From an uncultured Christensenellaceae bacterium (GTDB taxonomy: Bacteria > Bacillota > Clostridia > Christensenellales > Pumilibacteraceae), in contig CAJULK010000011.1 of NCBI GenBank assembly GCA_910587455.1, forward strand, positions 1 through 64,000: a stretch of DNA of 64,000 nt, read 5' to 3'. How positions within the stretch are numbered: position 1 is the stretch's first letter; each line of letters opens with the position of its first letter. The notes below the pieces were generated by a model. That model did no database searches. It was not told where the DNA came from and was given only the letters and a program-made list of their open reading frames with translations. Positions 41,846 through 50,369 of the stretch are shown here, piece after piece. A program made the translations under genes and the position numbers.

Positions 41846-42966
41846 TATATTTGGATAACGCAGCTACCACTAAGGTTTTCGACTGCGCGATAGAGGCTGC
41901 AGAAGCCTGTATGCGCGAGCACTTTTACAACCCCAACGCTACTTACGGAAGCGGCGTTTCCGCAAAAAGCAGGATAGAGCGCGACAGGAGAACTATCGCA
42001 GACGCGGTAGGCGCCGATCCGTCGGAGCTTGTATTTACTTCGTGCGCGACGGAATCGAATAATTGGGTAATCGGCTGCGCAAGGAAACGTCCAAACGGCA
42101 ATGTCGTTATATCGGCGGGAGAACATTCGTCGGTGTACGAGCTCGCTATTGCGCTCAGGAACCGCGGAATCGATGTTCGCATAGTTCCGCTCACGAGTAG
42201 CGGCTCGGTCGATATTGAGGCATTTAAGCGGCTTACGGATAAAAACACGACGCTCGTTTCGGTTATTCACGTAAGCAACGAAACGGGCATAGTCAATCCC
42301 GTAAAAGAGCTTGTCGGCATAACGCGCAAATCGGCTCCCAATGCTATTTTTCACAGCGACGGCGTTCAGGGATTATTGAAGGCGGGCGAACCGATAAGCA
42401 GTCTCGGCGTAGATTTATACAGTGCGAGCGCGCATAAGCTCGGTGCACCCAAAGGAATAGGGCTGTTGTACATTCGACGCGGAATCAATATCCAGCCGTT
42501 TATGTACGGTGGCGGGCAGGAACGCGGTATGCGTTCGGGCACTCAAAATACCCCGTTTATATCGGCATTTGCGGCGGCCGTAGGTAAATTCGCAGAATTA
42601 AACGACTCCGTGCGTATAAGTGCCATAAGAAACGAGCTGGCGGAAATTTTTACGGCAAACGACTGTGAAGTTATCGGCTGCGGAAAAAACAGCGGTTATA
42701 TTTTAAGCGTTTGCGTACCGAATGTAAAAGCCGAAATTTTACAGAACGCCGTTCATGATAAAGGCGTAGTAATAGGCAAGGGCGCCGCATGTTCGGGATC
42801 GAAACGCGGGAATCGGGTTTTATCCGCAATGGGACTGTCGCAGAAACAAATAGAAAATTGCGTGCGGATAAGTTTATTTTCGGATACATCGCGCGATGAT
42901 GCCGTTTCGGCGGCAAGAATAATACTCGATTGCGCAGAAGCAATAAGGAGCGGTCATGTCGGATAA
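41842..42966 (+). CDS. Cysteine desulfurase (NifS/IscS family) paired with ThiI
   Basis: This 374-residue PLP enzyme takes sulfur from cysteine. It has YLDNAATT at the N-terminus, the PLP Lys K199 in SAHKLGAPKG, and a catalytic Cys C317 in GAACSG that carries the persulfide. The thiI gene follows with an 11-nt overlap, and no iscU/sufU is adjacent, so it is likely the dedicated sulfur donor for ThiI, as NifZ is in Bacillus subtilis. The ATG overlaps the previous stop (ATGA). Confidence 0.92.
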   Translation: MIYLDNAATTKVFDCAIEAAEACMREHFYNPNATYGSGVSAKSRIERDRRTIADAVGADPSELVFTSCATESNNWVIGCARKRPNGNVVISAGEHSSVYELAIALRNRGIDVRIVPLTSSGSVDIEAFKRLTDKNTTLVSVIHVSNETGIVNPVKELVGITRKSAPNAIFHSDGVQGLLKAGEPISSLGVDLYSASAHKLGAPKGIGLLYIRRGINIQPFMYGGGQERGMRSGTQNTPFISAFAAAVGKFAELNDSVRISAIRNELAEIFTANDCEVIGCGKNSGYILSVCVPNVKAEILQNAVHDKGVVIGKGAACSGSKRGNRVLSAMGLSQKQIENCVRISLFSDTSRDDAVSAARIILDCAEAIRSGHVG

Positions 42967-44113
42967 CGTAATACTCATACGGTTCGGAGAGCTGTATCTT
43001 AAAGGCAAAAACAAAAGCTATTTTGAAAACGCGCTCAAGGACAATATCCGAGCCAAACTCGACGGGTTGGATCTTAAGTTGTATTTCGGTCGAGGTCGAT
43101 ACGTAGTCAAGGAATATCCTGCGGCATCTGAAAACGAAATCATAACGCGTTTGAAACAAATTTTCGGTCTACATTCGATTTCGGTAGCAAGGCGATGCGG
43201 TTACGACTTGGACGAAATAGCAGAGCTTGCGCTGTCTATGACGCCCGAGTGCGGAACTTTTCGTGTAACATCGCACAGATCATACAAAAAGTATCCGCTT
43301 GATTCGATGCAGCTTAACATGACGATAGGTGGGCGAGTGCTCGAAAAAAAGCCGGGGTTATCCGTCGATCTTCATTCTCCCGATTACGTTCTTAATATTG
43401 ACGTGCGCGAAGGCGGCGACGTTTATCTTTACGATTCGACTATTCGCTGTGCCGGCGGAATGCCGTACGGAACGGGCGGCAACGGACTTTTGTTGCTGTC
43501 CGGCGGGATCGACAGCCCTGTTGCCGGATATATGCTTGCAAAGCGAGGAATGAATATAACGGCATTGCATTTTCATTCAATTCCGTACACATCGGAAGCC
43601 GCTAAGGAAAAAGCAGCGGATCTCGCACGCAAATTGAAAAATTATTGCCCGAATATAAAATTGTGTTGCGTTTCGCTTACGGAAATTCAAGAAGCAATAC
43701 ACAAGAATTGCAAGCCTAATTACATGATAACGCTTGTCAGACGGTTCATGATGCGAATAGCCGAACGCGTCGCAAAAGTCAACGGTTGCAGCTGTATAAT
43801 CAACGGCGAAAGTCTCGGGCAGGTAGCAAGTCAGACTATAGAAAGCATTACCGTAACCAATTCGGTAGTGTCGATGCCTGTTTTACGCCCGCTTATAGGT
43901 TTGGATAAAGACGAAATAATCGAAATAGCGGAAAAAATAGATACCTTCAAAACATCTATAGAGCCATACGAAGATTGCTGTACCGTATTTTTGCCCGATT
44001 TTCCGCTCATAAAGCCTATGCTTGAAAAAGTTATAGAGCAGGAAAATCACATAGCCGAGCTTGACAAACTAATCGACAACGCTATCAAAAATATCGAAAC
44101 GATCGCCGTGTAA
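42956..44113 (+). CDS. thiI: tRNA 4-thiouridine synthase ThiI
   Basis: ThiI inserts sulfur at U8 of tRNA (s4U) and can supply sulfur for thiazole. The 385-residue protein has a ferredoxin-like N-terminal domain, the THUMP domain (~residues 60-165) and the PP-loop ATPase with SGGIDS at 182-187. There is no C-terminal rhodanese domain, as is usual outside Enterobacteria. It ends inside the 3' end of the oppositely oriented penicillin-binding protein gene (45-nt convergent overlap). Confidence 0.94.
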   Translation: MSDNVILIRFGELYLKGKNKSYFENALKDNIRAKLDGLDLKLYFGRGRYVVKEYPAASENEIITRLKQIFGLHSISVARRCGYDLDEIAELALSMTPECGTFRVTSHRSYKKYPLDSMQLNMTIGGRVLEKKPGLSVDLHSPDYVLNIDVREGGDVYLYDSTIRCAGGMPYGTGGNGLLLLSGGIDSPVAGYMLAKRGMNITALHFHSIPYTSEAAKEKAADLARKLKNYCPNIKLCCVSLTEIQEAIHKNCKPNYMITLVRRFMMRIAERVAKVNGCSCIINGESLGQVASQTIESITVTNSVVSMPVLRPLIGLDKDEIIEIAEKIDTFKTSIEPYEDCCTVFLPDFPLIKPMLEKVIEQENHIAELDKLIDNAIKNIETIAV

Positions 44114-46084
44114 ATAAAAATCCCACGGATCGTTCCAATATGCTTCGTCCATATAGTCTATAATATCTATATTTTTTCTTATCGGCAGGAACCGTTTTGC
44201 AAACGGCGAGCGGATCCTGTATTTTTTGGGCAACATGGGGTCGGCGAGATACACCTCGTGCGTATCGGCAAGCGTTTTCGCGTCAGCCTCGTAATACGCT
44301 ACCGATTGCGGCATTTCAAAATCCGTATCTGTCGGAATTACGCCTTTAGAACAAAGATTTTTAATTATATTGCAGCACGCAGCGCCGGTAATACTGTTGT
44401 CTATCGTACATCCTTCGTGTGCGCCGAACCATACTGCAATCGTGTGCTTGGCGGTGTACGCTATGCAATAGCAATCTCTGTTACCGCCGTCATCTCCGTT
44501 TGTGCCCGTTTTTGCCGCTATATAGCCGCATGTTTTCAGTTTTTTTGCAGTGCCCGCTTCGGCACAGTTTTTCAACATTTCCGTTAACAAAAAAGCTGTA
44601 TCGTCCCCGACGGCTTGCACATTATTTTTGATTCTTTTGTTCGAAACCGAGCTGCCGTCGATCTCTTCGACGTAACCGCACTCCGAATATTTCCCGCCGT
44701 TTGCAAGCGTGCGGTATGCGTTTGCGAGTTCCGAAAGCGTGACGCCTTGTTCCATGCCGCCGAGCACTATGGGCAACGTATTGTCCGTTGCCGCAAAGTG
44801 TATGCCGAATCGTGCGGCGATGTTTTTGCATTTTTCCAATCCAATATCGTCGGCAAGTTTTACTGCCGCAATATTAGATGAGTAACTCAAACAATCCGAA
44901 AGCGATTGATAGCCGCGATAAATGTCGCGATAATTCTTAGGGGCATAATCACCGAATGATGTTTTAACGTCGTTTATCTGCGAAAGGGGATTCATACCGT
45001 TTTCAAGAGCGGGCGCATAAGCCAAGAACGGCTTGATCGCCGATGCCGGAGAACGCCTGAAATTTATATATTTATCGGAATTGGTTTCGTCGCAGGCGAT
45101 GTCGCCCTTTTCATTATTCAATATGAGCACACGTATAATACCGTCGAATCCGTGCATATTTTTTATTTCGGCCCGTACGGCGTCCGTGATAGATTTTGAA
45201 TAACCGGTTTTTATTGTATGACTTTCCGAAAACAGTTCTTTTTCCGTACAGCCGAGTTGTTTGCATGCTGCTTTGAGAAGCCCTGCCGTAAACTGGTTTT
45301 GCTTGTTTTTTTCGAATATCAGACGCTCGGAGCATGCATCGGCATATTCGGAATCGGTTATAAACCCTTGAGCGCGCATCAAGTTCAAAACCAATGTTTT
45401 ACGTTTGTCGAGATTTTCCGCATTGTTATACGGACTGTATTTTGTCGGATTGTTAATGATAGAGGCGAGAGCGGCGGATTGCGCAAGAGTAAGTTCCGAC
45501 GCGGATTTGCCGAACATGACACGGCTTGCCGTTCCGAGCCCGCGTATACCAGAACCGAAATACAAAATGTTCAAATAACTTTCGAGTATATCGTCTTTTT
45601 CGTATATTCTTTCGAGTTTTCTCGCAAGCCGCATTTCGTTTATCTTGCGTTTTAGCGTTTTTTCGTTTGATAAATGAGTATTTTTGATTAACTGTTGCGT
45701 TATTGTAGACGCACCTTCGCGAAATCCGCGCGATTTGATATTGGATAACAATGCCGATGCCATACGCTTATAATCAATGCCGCCATGCTCGTAAAAACGC
45801 TTGTCCTCGACGGCTATAAACGCATTTTTCGTATATGGTTGCAAATCGTCGACAGAAACGTAAACTTTATTTTTTTCATATAAAACGTCGGCTATGGGAT
45901 CGCCGTCGCAATCGAGCATCGTTACCGTGCGCGAATATGACGTGAGCTTGCCGATGTCAAGATCGGGCGCTCCGAGAATATTTACGTTGGGACTGATAAG
46001 TATAAAGAAGAAGCCGACAGATACGGCTATGCAAACAACAAGCACCGTAATAATTGCTATGGAAATTTTAGCGGCTTTTTTCAT
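44069..46084 (-). CDS. Class A penicillin-binding protein (glycosyltransferase-transpeptidase)
   Basis: The 671-residue protein builds and crosslinks peptidoglycan outside the membrane. One membrane helix (~5-31) is followed by the GT51 glycosyltransferase domain with catalytic Glu E93 in AVEDKRFYEHGGID and the motifs GASTITQQL and RKINEMRLA. The transpeptidase domain follows: active serine S348 in SAIK (S-x-x-K), S402-x-N404 (SSN) and KTGT. The tail is rich in acidic residues (DIIDYMDEAYWNDPWDFY). The chosen ATG at 46084 gives a normal short cytoplasmic N-terminus, but it lacks a clear ribosome binding site; a TTG at 46210 in frame would add 42 hydrophobic residues. The last 45 bases overlap thiI on the opposite strand. 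Confidence 0.9.
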   Translation of the reverse strand: MKKAAKISIAIITVLVVCIAVSVGFFFILISPNVNILGAPDLDIGKLTSYSRTVTMLDCDGDPIADVLYEKNKVYVSVDDLQPYTKNAFIAVEDKRFYEHGGIDYKRMASALLSNIKSRGFREGASTITQQLIKNTHLSNEKTLKRKINEMRLARKLERIYEKDDILESYLNILYFGSGIRGLGTASRVMFGKSASELTLAQSAALASIINNPTKYSPYNNAENLDKRKTLVLNLMRAQGFITDSEYADACSERLIFEKNKQNQFTAGLLKAACKQLGCTEKELFSESHTIKTGYSKSITDAVRAEIKNMHGFDGIIRVLILNNEKGDIACDETNSDKYINFRRSPASAIKPFLAYAPALENGMNPLSQINDVKTSFGDYAPKNYRDIYRGYQSLSDCLSYSSNIAAVKLADDIGLEKCKNIAARFGIHFAATDNTLPIVLGGMEQGVTLSELANAYRTLANGGKYSECGYVEEIDGSSVSNKRIKNNVQAVGDDTAFLLTEMLKNCAEAGTAKKLKTCGYIAAKTGTNGDDGGNRDCYCIAYTAKHTIAVWFGAHEGCTIDNSITGAACCNIIKNLCSKGVIPTDTDFEMPQSVAYYEADAKTLADTHEVYLADPMLPKKYRIRSPFAKRFLPIRKNIDIIDYMDEAYWNDPWDFYLHGDRFDIFDSVVD

Positions 46085-46261
46085 GAGTATAGTATCTTTA
46101 TTGTCATATATTTTATGTAAAACGACAAAAAGCGCAACAGCACGAATAATGTCGATAGCGCAAATATCAATCACTATAAAAATTATGCGGGTACGCTCGA
46201 TAAACTTCAAGTAACCATCATATAAACAAAGTATACTTACCTTTAGTCGGTTTTATTAAAC

Positions 46262-46297
46262 TATCACTTCGCAAAAGCTGTCTTTTGCGAAGTGATA
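46262..46297. repeat. Perfect 16-bp inverted repeat (36-nt palindrome)
   Basis: TATCACTTCGCAAAAG (46262-46277) and its exact complement (46282-46297) flank a CTGT loop. It lies between the end of mtaB and the PBP gene, both read leftwards. No T-run follows on either strand, so it is either an atypical terminator of the pta-prmA-rsmE-mtaB operon or a protein-binding or RNA element upstream of the PBP gene. Confidence 0.8.
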
Positions 46298-46351
46298 AGT
46301 AAAACTATACCACTTCTACCCTTTATTTGTCAACCCTTTACTTAAGATTAT

Positions 46352-47647
46352 TTAATGCTCAATACTGCCGATTATTCCGTCACCGTAAGGCTTATCAAGC
46401 TGCATAGGTGCGATCGTGCCGCACGGAGCGTCGGAATATACCTTGATATAGTTGGGCGTATATCCGACATTAAATCCGTTTTCTCGATCTTCTACGTAGA
46501 CATCCGAAATCGTTCCTAAATTTTTTTGCAGAAAATCGTCATGCAGCGATTTCTTTATATCAAGCAAAACCTTTTTGCGATCGTTTATCAATCCTTTCGG
46601 CAATGCAGTATATTTTTTTGATGCGACCGTACCCGTTCGACTGCTGTACGGGAATACGTGTATATCCGAAAATTCGCAGCGCTTTACGAATTCGCATGTT
46701 TCATCAAAGTTTTCGTTTGTTTCCGTAGGAAATCCGACTATGACGTCGGTCGTTATTCCGGCAAGCGGAAAATGCTTGCGGATCAGTCGGACTTTCTCAT
46801 AATAAAAATCAGCCGTATAGTGTCGATTCATAGACTTTAATACGGCATCGCTTCCGCTCTGTAGCGACATGTGAAAATGAGGGCAGAATCCCCCGCTTTT
46901 CATTGCGGATAAAAATTCATCGTCAATCATTTCGCACTCGAATGAACCCAAACGTTTTCGCGCTTTTATGTCGCTTAAAGCATATAATAAATCAACGGGA
47001 CGCTTGCCCAAATCATAGCCATACGCCGATATATCAATCCCCGTCAAAACGATTTCCATTGAATCCGTGCGCTCACATTCTTGCTTAATATCGTTTATTG
47101 TCCGAGACTTACTTCTCCCGCGCAAATACGGGATAATGCAATATGAGCAAAATCTATTGCACCCGTCCTGTATCTTGATAAATGCACGTGTTTTGTTTGA
47201 TTTTGCCGAATTTTTTTCGCAAAACCCTACATATTCCTCTGTTTTTTGCGAGTTTTTGCGATAGAATACTATATCATATGTAATACTATATTCATTATTG
47301 TTGAGTAAACAATCTATTATTTTGCATACGAATCGAGTTTTATCGACGGTCCCCCCGATAGCTATAACATTTGGGTTTTTGAATTTATCCGCATCATTTT
47401 GAGAGCTGCAACCTATAACGATTATTTTACAGTTTTTATTCTGTTTTATCATTTTAGTGATATATTGCCGAGATTTCCTATCCGCTTCGGCGGTGACCGA
47501 ACATGTATTCAAAATATAAACGTCGGCAGGACCGAAACCTTCCGACGCATAGAGATTTTTTTCTTGCAATGCCGCAGCTATCGCAGCGCTTTCGCACTGA
47601 TTGACTTTGCAACCGAGCGTAACAATTCCGATTATCAAAGATTCCAC
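46352..47647 (-). CDS. mtaB: tRNA t6A37 methylthiotransferase MtaB
   Basis: MtaB converts t6A37 to ms2t6A in tRNA-Lys-type anticodons. The 431-residue protein shows the MTTase cysteines (TLGCKVNQCE, NTCSVT, IGCSSQ), the radical-SAM motif (GCNRFCSYCIIPYLRGRS), SLQSGSDAVL and VGFPTETNENF, and a C-terminal TRAM domain. The KVNQ and GFGPADVYILNTCSVT variants distinguish MtaB from MiaB, encoded elsewhere in the window. The start may be GTG 47647 or TTG 47638; the latter has GGGAGAG at better spacing and overlaps the rsmE stop by 4 nt. Confidence 0.92.
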   Translation of the reverse strand: MESLIIGIVTLGCKVNQCESAAIAAALQEKNLYASEGFGPADVYILNTCSVTAEADRKSRQYITKMIKQNKNCKIIVIGCSSQNDADKFKNPNVIAIGGTVDKTRFVCKIIDCLLNNNEYSITYDIVFYRKNSQKTEEYVGFCEKNSAKSNKTRAFIKIQDGCNRFCSYCIIPYLRGRSKSRTINDIKQECERTDSMEIVLTGIDISAYGYDLGKRPVDLLYALSDIKARKRLGSFECEMIDDEFLSAMKSGGFCPHFHMSLQSGSDAVLKSMNRHYTADFYYEKVRLIRKHFPLAGITTDVIVGFPTETNENFDETCEFVKRCEFSDIHVFPYSSRTGTVASKKYTALPKGLINDRKKVLLDIKKSLHDDFLQKNLGTISDVYVEDRENGFNVGYTPNYIKVYSDAPCGTIAPMQLDKPYGDGIIGSIEH

Positions 47648-48348
47648 TCTCCCATTTCATAAAATATAACGGATAGCGCTGTTATGGCTGCCGTTTCGGC
47701 TCGCAAAATTCTGCGCCCAAGCGTGACGGACTTGGCTCCCGCTTCTACGAGACGTTTTTTTTCGTGTTCCGTAATGCCGCCTTCTGGACCTATAAATACG
47801 GAAATTTGCCGTCTTTTTTTATCTATGGCGTCACCGATCGACCCGTGCATTTCGCGTTCCCACGGAAAAATCAAGTACATTCCATCGGCGGTACGATCAA
47901 CAAGTTTATCGAACTCTATGCATTGCTCTATAATAGGCACTAAACTTCTTCCGCACTGCTCGCAAGCCGATACGGCTATTTTATTCAATCTCTCCAAATT
48001 GAGCGAGCCGCCGCGTTGTGTATACGAAGAATACACGGGCACGATTCTTTTAACGCCGAGTTCGGTCGCTTTCTGTGTTGCTACTTCGAACTTATCTTGC
48101 TTTATTACGGATAAATACAACGAGATATCGACATCGGTTTCTCCTGCATTTTTCGTGATATCCAATATTTCGAGAATAGTTCTATCCTTCTTTATATCCT
48201 TTACTGCACAGGAGTACTCGGTGCCTTTTCCGTCGAAAACTTTTATATAATCTCCGACGCGAATTCGCAACGAATATGCTGCGTGGGTGTGAGCATCTCC
48301 GAGCAGTTCCGGCGAATTTTCGTTTATTTGCGGTAAATAAAATCTCAT
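47635..48348 (-). CDS. rsmE: 16S rRNA m3U1498 methyltransferase
   Basis: RsmE methylates N3 of U1498 in 16S rRNA using SAM. The 237-residue protein has a PUA-like N-terminal domain and a SPOUT (knotted) methyltransferase domain with IGPEGGITEHE and LGRRILRAETAA, both hallmark SAM-binding segments. The start ATG at 48348 overlaps the prmA stop (ATGA); the frame extends 8 codons upstream but lacks homology. Confidence 0.94.
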   Translation of the reverse strand: MRFYLPQINENSPELLGDAHTHAAYSLRIRVGDYIKVFDGKGTEYSCAVKDIKKDRTILEILDITKNAGETDVDISLYLSVIKQDKFEVATQKATELGVKRIVPVYSSYTQRGGSLNLERLNKIAVSACEQCGRSLVPIIEQCIEFDKLVDRTADGMYLIFPWEREMHGSIGDAIDKKRRQISVFIGPEGGITEHEKKRLVEAGAKSVTLGRRILRAETAAITALSVIFYEMGEWNL

Positions 48349-49253
48349 AGTTGAAAAATGTATGCACTCCACTCGTTTTTCTGTTCGCCGTCGATATATT
48401 TGAAATCATTCGCATATACGGCTTTTACCTCATCCGCTTTTTGGGAAATTATCCCGCTTATAACGGCGTAGCCGCCCTTTTTTAGCGACCGTTTTATAAG
48501 AGGTTCGACGTCTATCAATACATCGGCAGTTATATTCGCAAGAACTATATCTGCCGGCATCTCTATATTCCTTACGTCGTCGCAAAGCACGTTCGGCGAA
48601 GTTATGCGGTTTAATCCGCAATTATATAGTGTGGCGGTGATCGCCTGCTCATCCGTATCGGCAAATAAGACGTCTGCGGCGCCGAGCTTGCTTGCACAAA
48701 TACCGAGAATACCGCTTCCGCAACCGAAATCGAGCACGCGCTTCACTGCTATATCCAATCTCTGCATAAGGTCTATGCACATAGACGTCGTTTCATGAGT
48801 TCCCGTGCCGAAAGCGAGTCCCGGATTGAGCTTGACGGGGATTTCTCCGCCGACGGCTTTTCTTTCGATCCATTCGGGAATGATCACGAGTTTGCCTATG
48901 TTGAATGGCTTATAATACTTTTTCCATTCGTTTTCCCATTCGACCGAATCTATGACTTCGACAGCAACGGATATGCTCGAAAAATCGGCATAGTCCAATT
49001 CCGTCAGTTTGCGAATTTTTTCCGTCACGGCTTCGATGTTCGTTTCCGTATCGAAAAAGCCGCTGACGGAACATGATTCGGTCGGCGTGAAAAGCGATTC
49101 GTCGGCATAGTCCCAACGTTTTTCATTAAGCGCCGTCATTATGTCATTGTAATCGTCGAACACTTCGCCGAGACTGCCGAGTTCGTGAAGCGCATACGCT
49201 ACGGCGTCGGTAGTCTCGGAAGAACAATCAACGGTGACTTTGAAAAATTTCAT
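48345..49253 (-). CDS. prmA: Ribosomal protein L11 methyltransferase
   Basis: PrmA trimethylates ribosomal protein L11. The 302-residue protein has the N-terminal substrate domain followed by GTGTHETTSMCIDLM and the Rossmann methyltransferase motif I, VLDFGCGSGILGI, then DTDEQA and the catalytic-site stretch VLANITADVL. It lies 21 nt after pta and has only a weak GGA ribosome binding site. Confidence 0.95.
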   Translation of the reverse strand: MKFFKVTVDCSSETTDAVAYALHELGSLGEVFDDYNDIMTALNEKRWDYADESLFTPTESCSVSGFFDTETNIEAVTEKIRKLTELDYADFSSISVAVEVIDSVEWENEWKKYYKPFNIGKLVIIPEWIERKAVGGEIPVKLNPGLAFGTGTHETTSMCIDLMQRLDIAVKRVLDFGCGSGILGICASKLGAADVLFADTDEQAITATLYNCGLNRITSPNVLCDDVRNIEMPADIVLANITADVLIDVEPLIKRSLKKGGYAVISGIISQKADEVKAVYANDFKYIDGEQKNEWSAYIFQL

Positions 49254-49274
49254 TGTTATTCCAAAAAGCAGAAT

Positions 49275-50273
49275 CTATTTGCACATTGCGCTTTGCAATG
49301 CCGTCATAGCTACGACATTTACAACGTCTTCGCTGCTGCAACCGCGCGAAAGATCGTTTACAGGCTTGTTGAAACCTTGACAAATCGGGCCTATGGCTTC
49401 CGCGCCCGCAAGCCTTTGTACTAATTTGTATCCTATGTTTCCCGCTTGGAGATCGGGGAATATCAAAACGTTAGCCTTCCCTGCGACTGTGCTGCCGGGG
49501 GCTTTAAGGTCGGCTACGGTGGGGACAAGCGCCGCGTCCGCCTGAAGTTCGCCGTCAATTTGAAGATCGGGACGAGCAGACTTGACTATTTCGAGCGCTT
49601 TTGTGACTTTGTCGATCAGTTCGCCTTTTGCGGAACCTTTTGTCGAATACGACAGCAACGCAACTCTCGGCGAAATACCCGTAATGGCTACTGCAGTATC
49701 CGCAGATGCCGCGGCTATGTCCGCAAGCTGATCGGCGTCGGGATTGGGATTGACGGCGCAATCGCCGAACACCATTATACCGTTTTCGCCGTACTTCGAA
49801 TCGCTGTTCAGCACCATTATAAAACACGAGCTTACGGTCTTTATGCCGGGCGCTGTTTTAATGATTTGCAATGCGGGACGCAAAACGTCGCCTGTTGCGT
49901 TGACAGAACCCGCTACCATACCGTCGGCCTCGCCGCGTTTGACCATGAGTACCCCGAAATACAGCGGGTCTTTTGCAAGCCTGCGCGCTCCGTCGAGATC
50001 GAGACCTTTTGCCTTTCTGAGATCGTACAACAACTGTGCATACGGCTCGGTGTCGATCTCGTTGACATCAACTATTTTAATTGTGCCGAGATCGGCGCCG
50101 GGGCATTTTTGGGCTATTGTTTTAGGATTGCCTATGAGGACAATACTCGCGATACCTTCGGACTGAGCCTTAATCGCTGCGGTAATTATGCGCGGTTCTT
50201 CGCCTTCAGCCAATACTATGGTCTTTTTGAGCCGAGTCGCTTTTTGACGAATTTGCTTCAATAAATCGCTCAT
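49275..50273 (-). CDS. pta: Phosphate acetyltransferase
   Basis: Pta interconverts acetyl-CoA and acetyl phosphate in acetate fermentation. The 332-residue protein is the short, single-domain form (no N-terminal DRTGG part), with the KTIVLAEGEE start, the MVKRGEADGMVAG motif and the conserved NVLIFPDLQAGNIGYKLVQRL near the end. The start follows AAGGAGA. An acetate kinase gene is not adjacent. It leads an operon with three RNA and ribosome modification genes. Confidence 0.95.
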   Translation of the reverse strand: MSDLLKQIRQKATRLKKTIVLAEGEEPRIITAAIKAQSEGIASIVLIGNPKTIAQKCPGADLGTIKIVDVNEIDTEPYAQLLYDLRKAKGLDLDGARRLAKDPLYFGVLMVKRGEADGMVAGSVNATGDVLRPALQIIKTAPGIKTVSSCFIMVLNSDSKYGENGIMVFGDCAVNPNPDADQLADIAAASADTAVAITGISPRVALLSYSTKGSAKGELIDKVTKALEIVKSARPDLQIDGELQADAALVPTVADLKAPGSTVAGKANVLIFPDLQAGNIGYKLVQRLAGAEAIGPICQGFNKPVNDLSRGCSSEDVVNVVAMTALQSAMCK

Positions 50274-50288
50274 TCTGTCTCCTTTCTG

Positions 50289-50317
50289 TTTACAAAACTG
50301 TTTTTTTATGGTACAAT
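50289..50317 (+). promoter_or_regulatory. Promoter of tmcAL
   Basis: TTTACA (50289-50294), a 17-bp spacer and TACAAT (50312-50317). The leader would be ~46 nt, lacking a strong Shine-Dalgarno. It interleaves with the divergent pta promoter. Confidence 0.6.
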
Positions 50318-50331
50318 TCCATACGAATATT

Positions 50332-50360
50332 ATTATACTCTATATTATTTTCAAAGTAAA
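50332..50360 (-). promoter_or_regulatory. Promoter of the pta operon
   Basis: On the minus strand, TTTACT (50360-50355), a 17-bp spacer and TATAAT (50337-50332). The transcript runs through the tmcAL promoter, so the two are mutually exclusive or collide. Confidence 0.65.
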
Positions 50361-50369
50361 GTATTTAAC

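Noticed and set aside
46085..46210. N-terminal extension of the penicillin-binding protein from a TTG start.
   Set aside because: It would add 42 hydrophobic residues before a normal MKK-type start and a second helix; not typical of class A enzymes.
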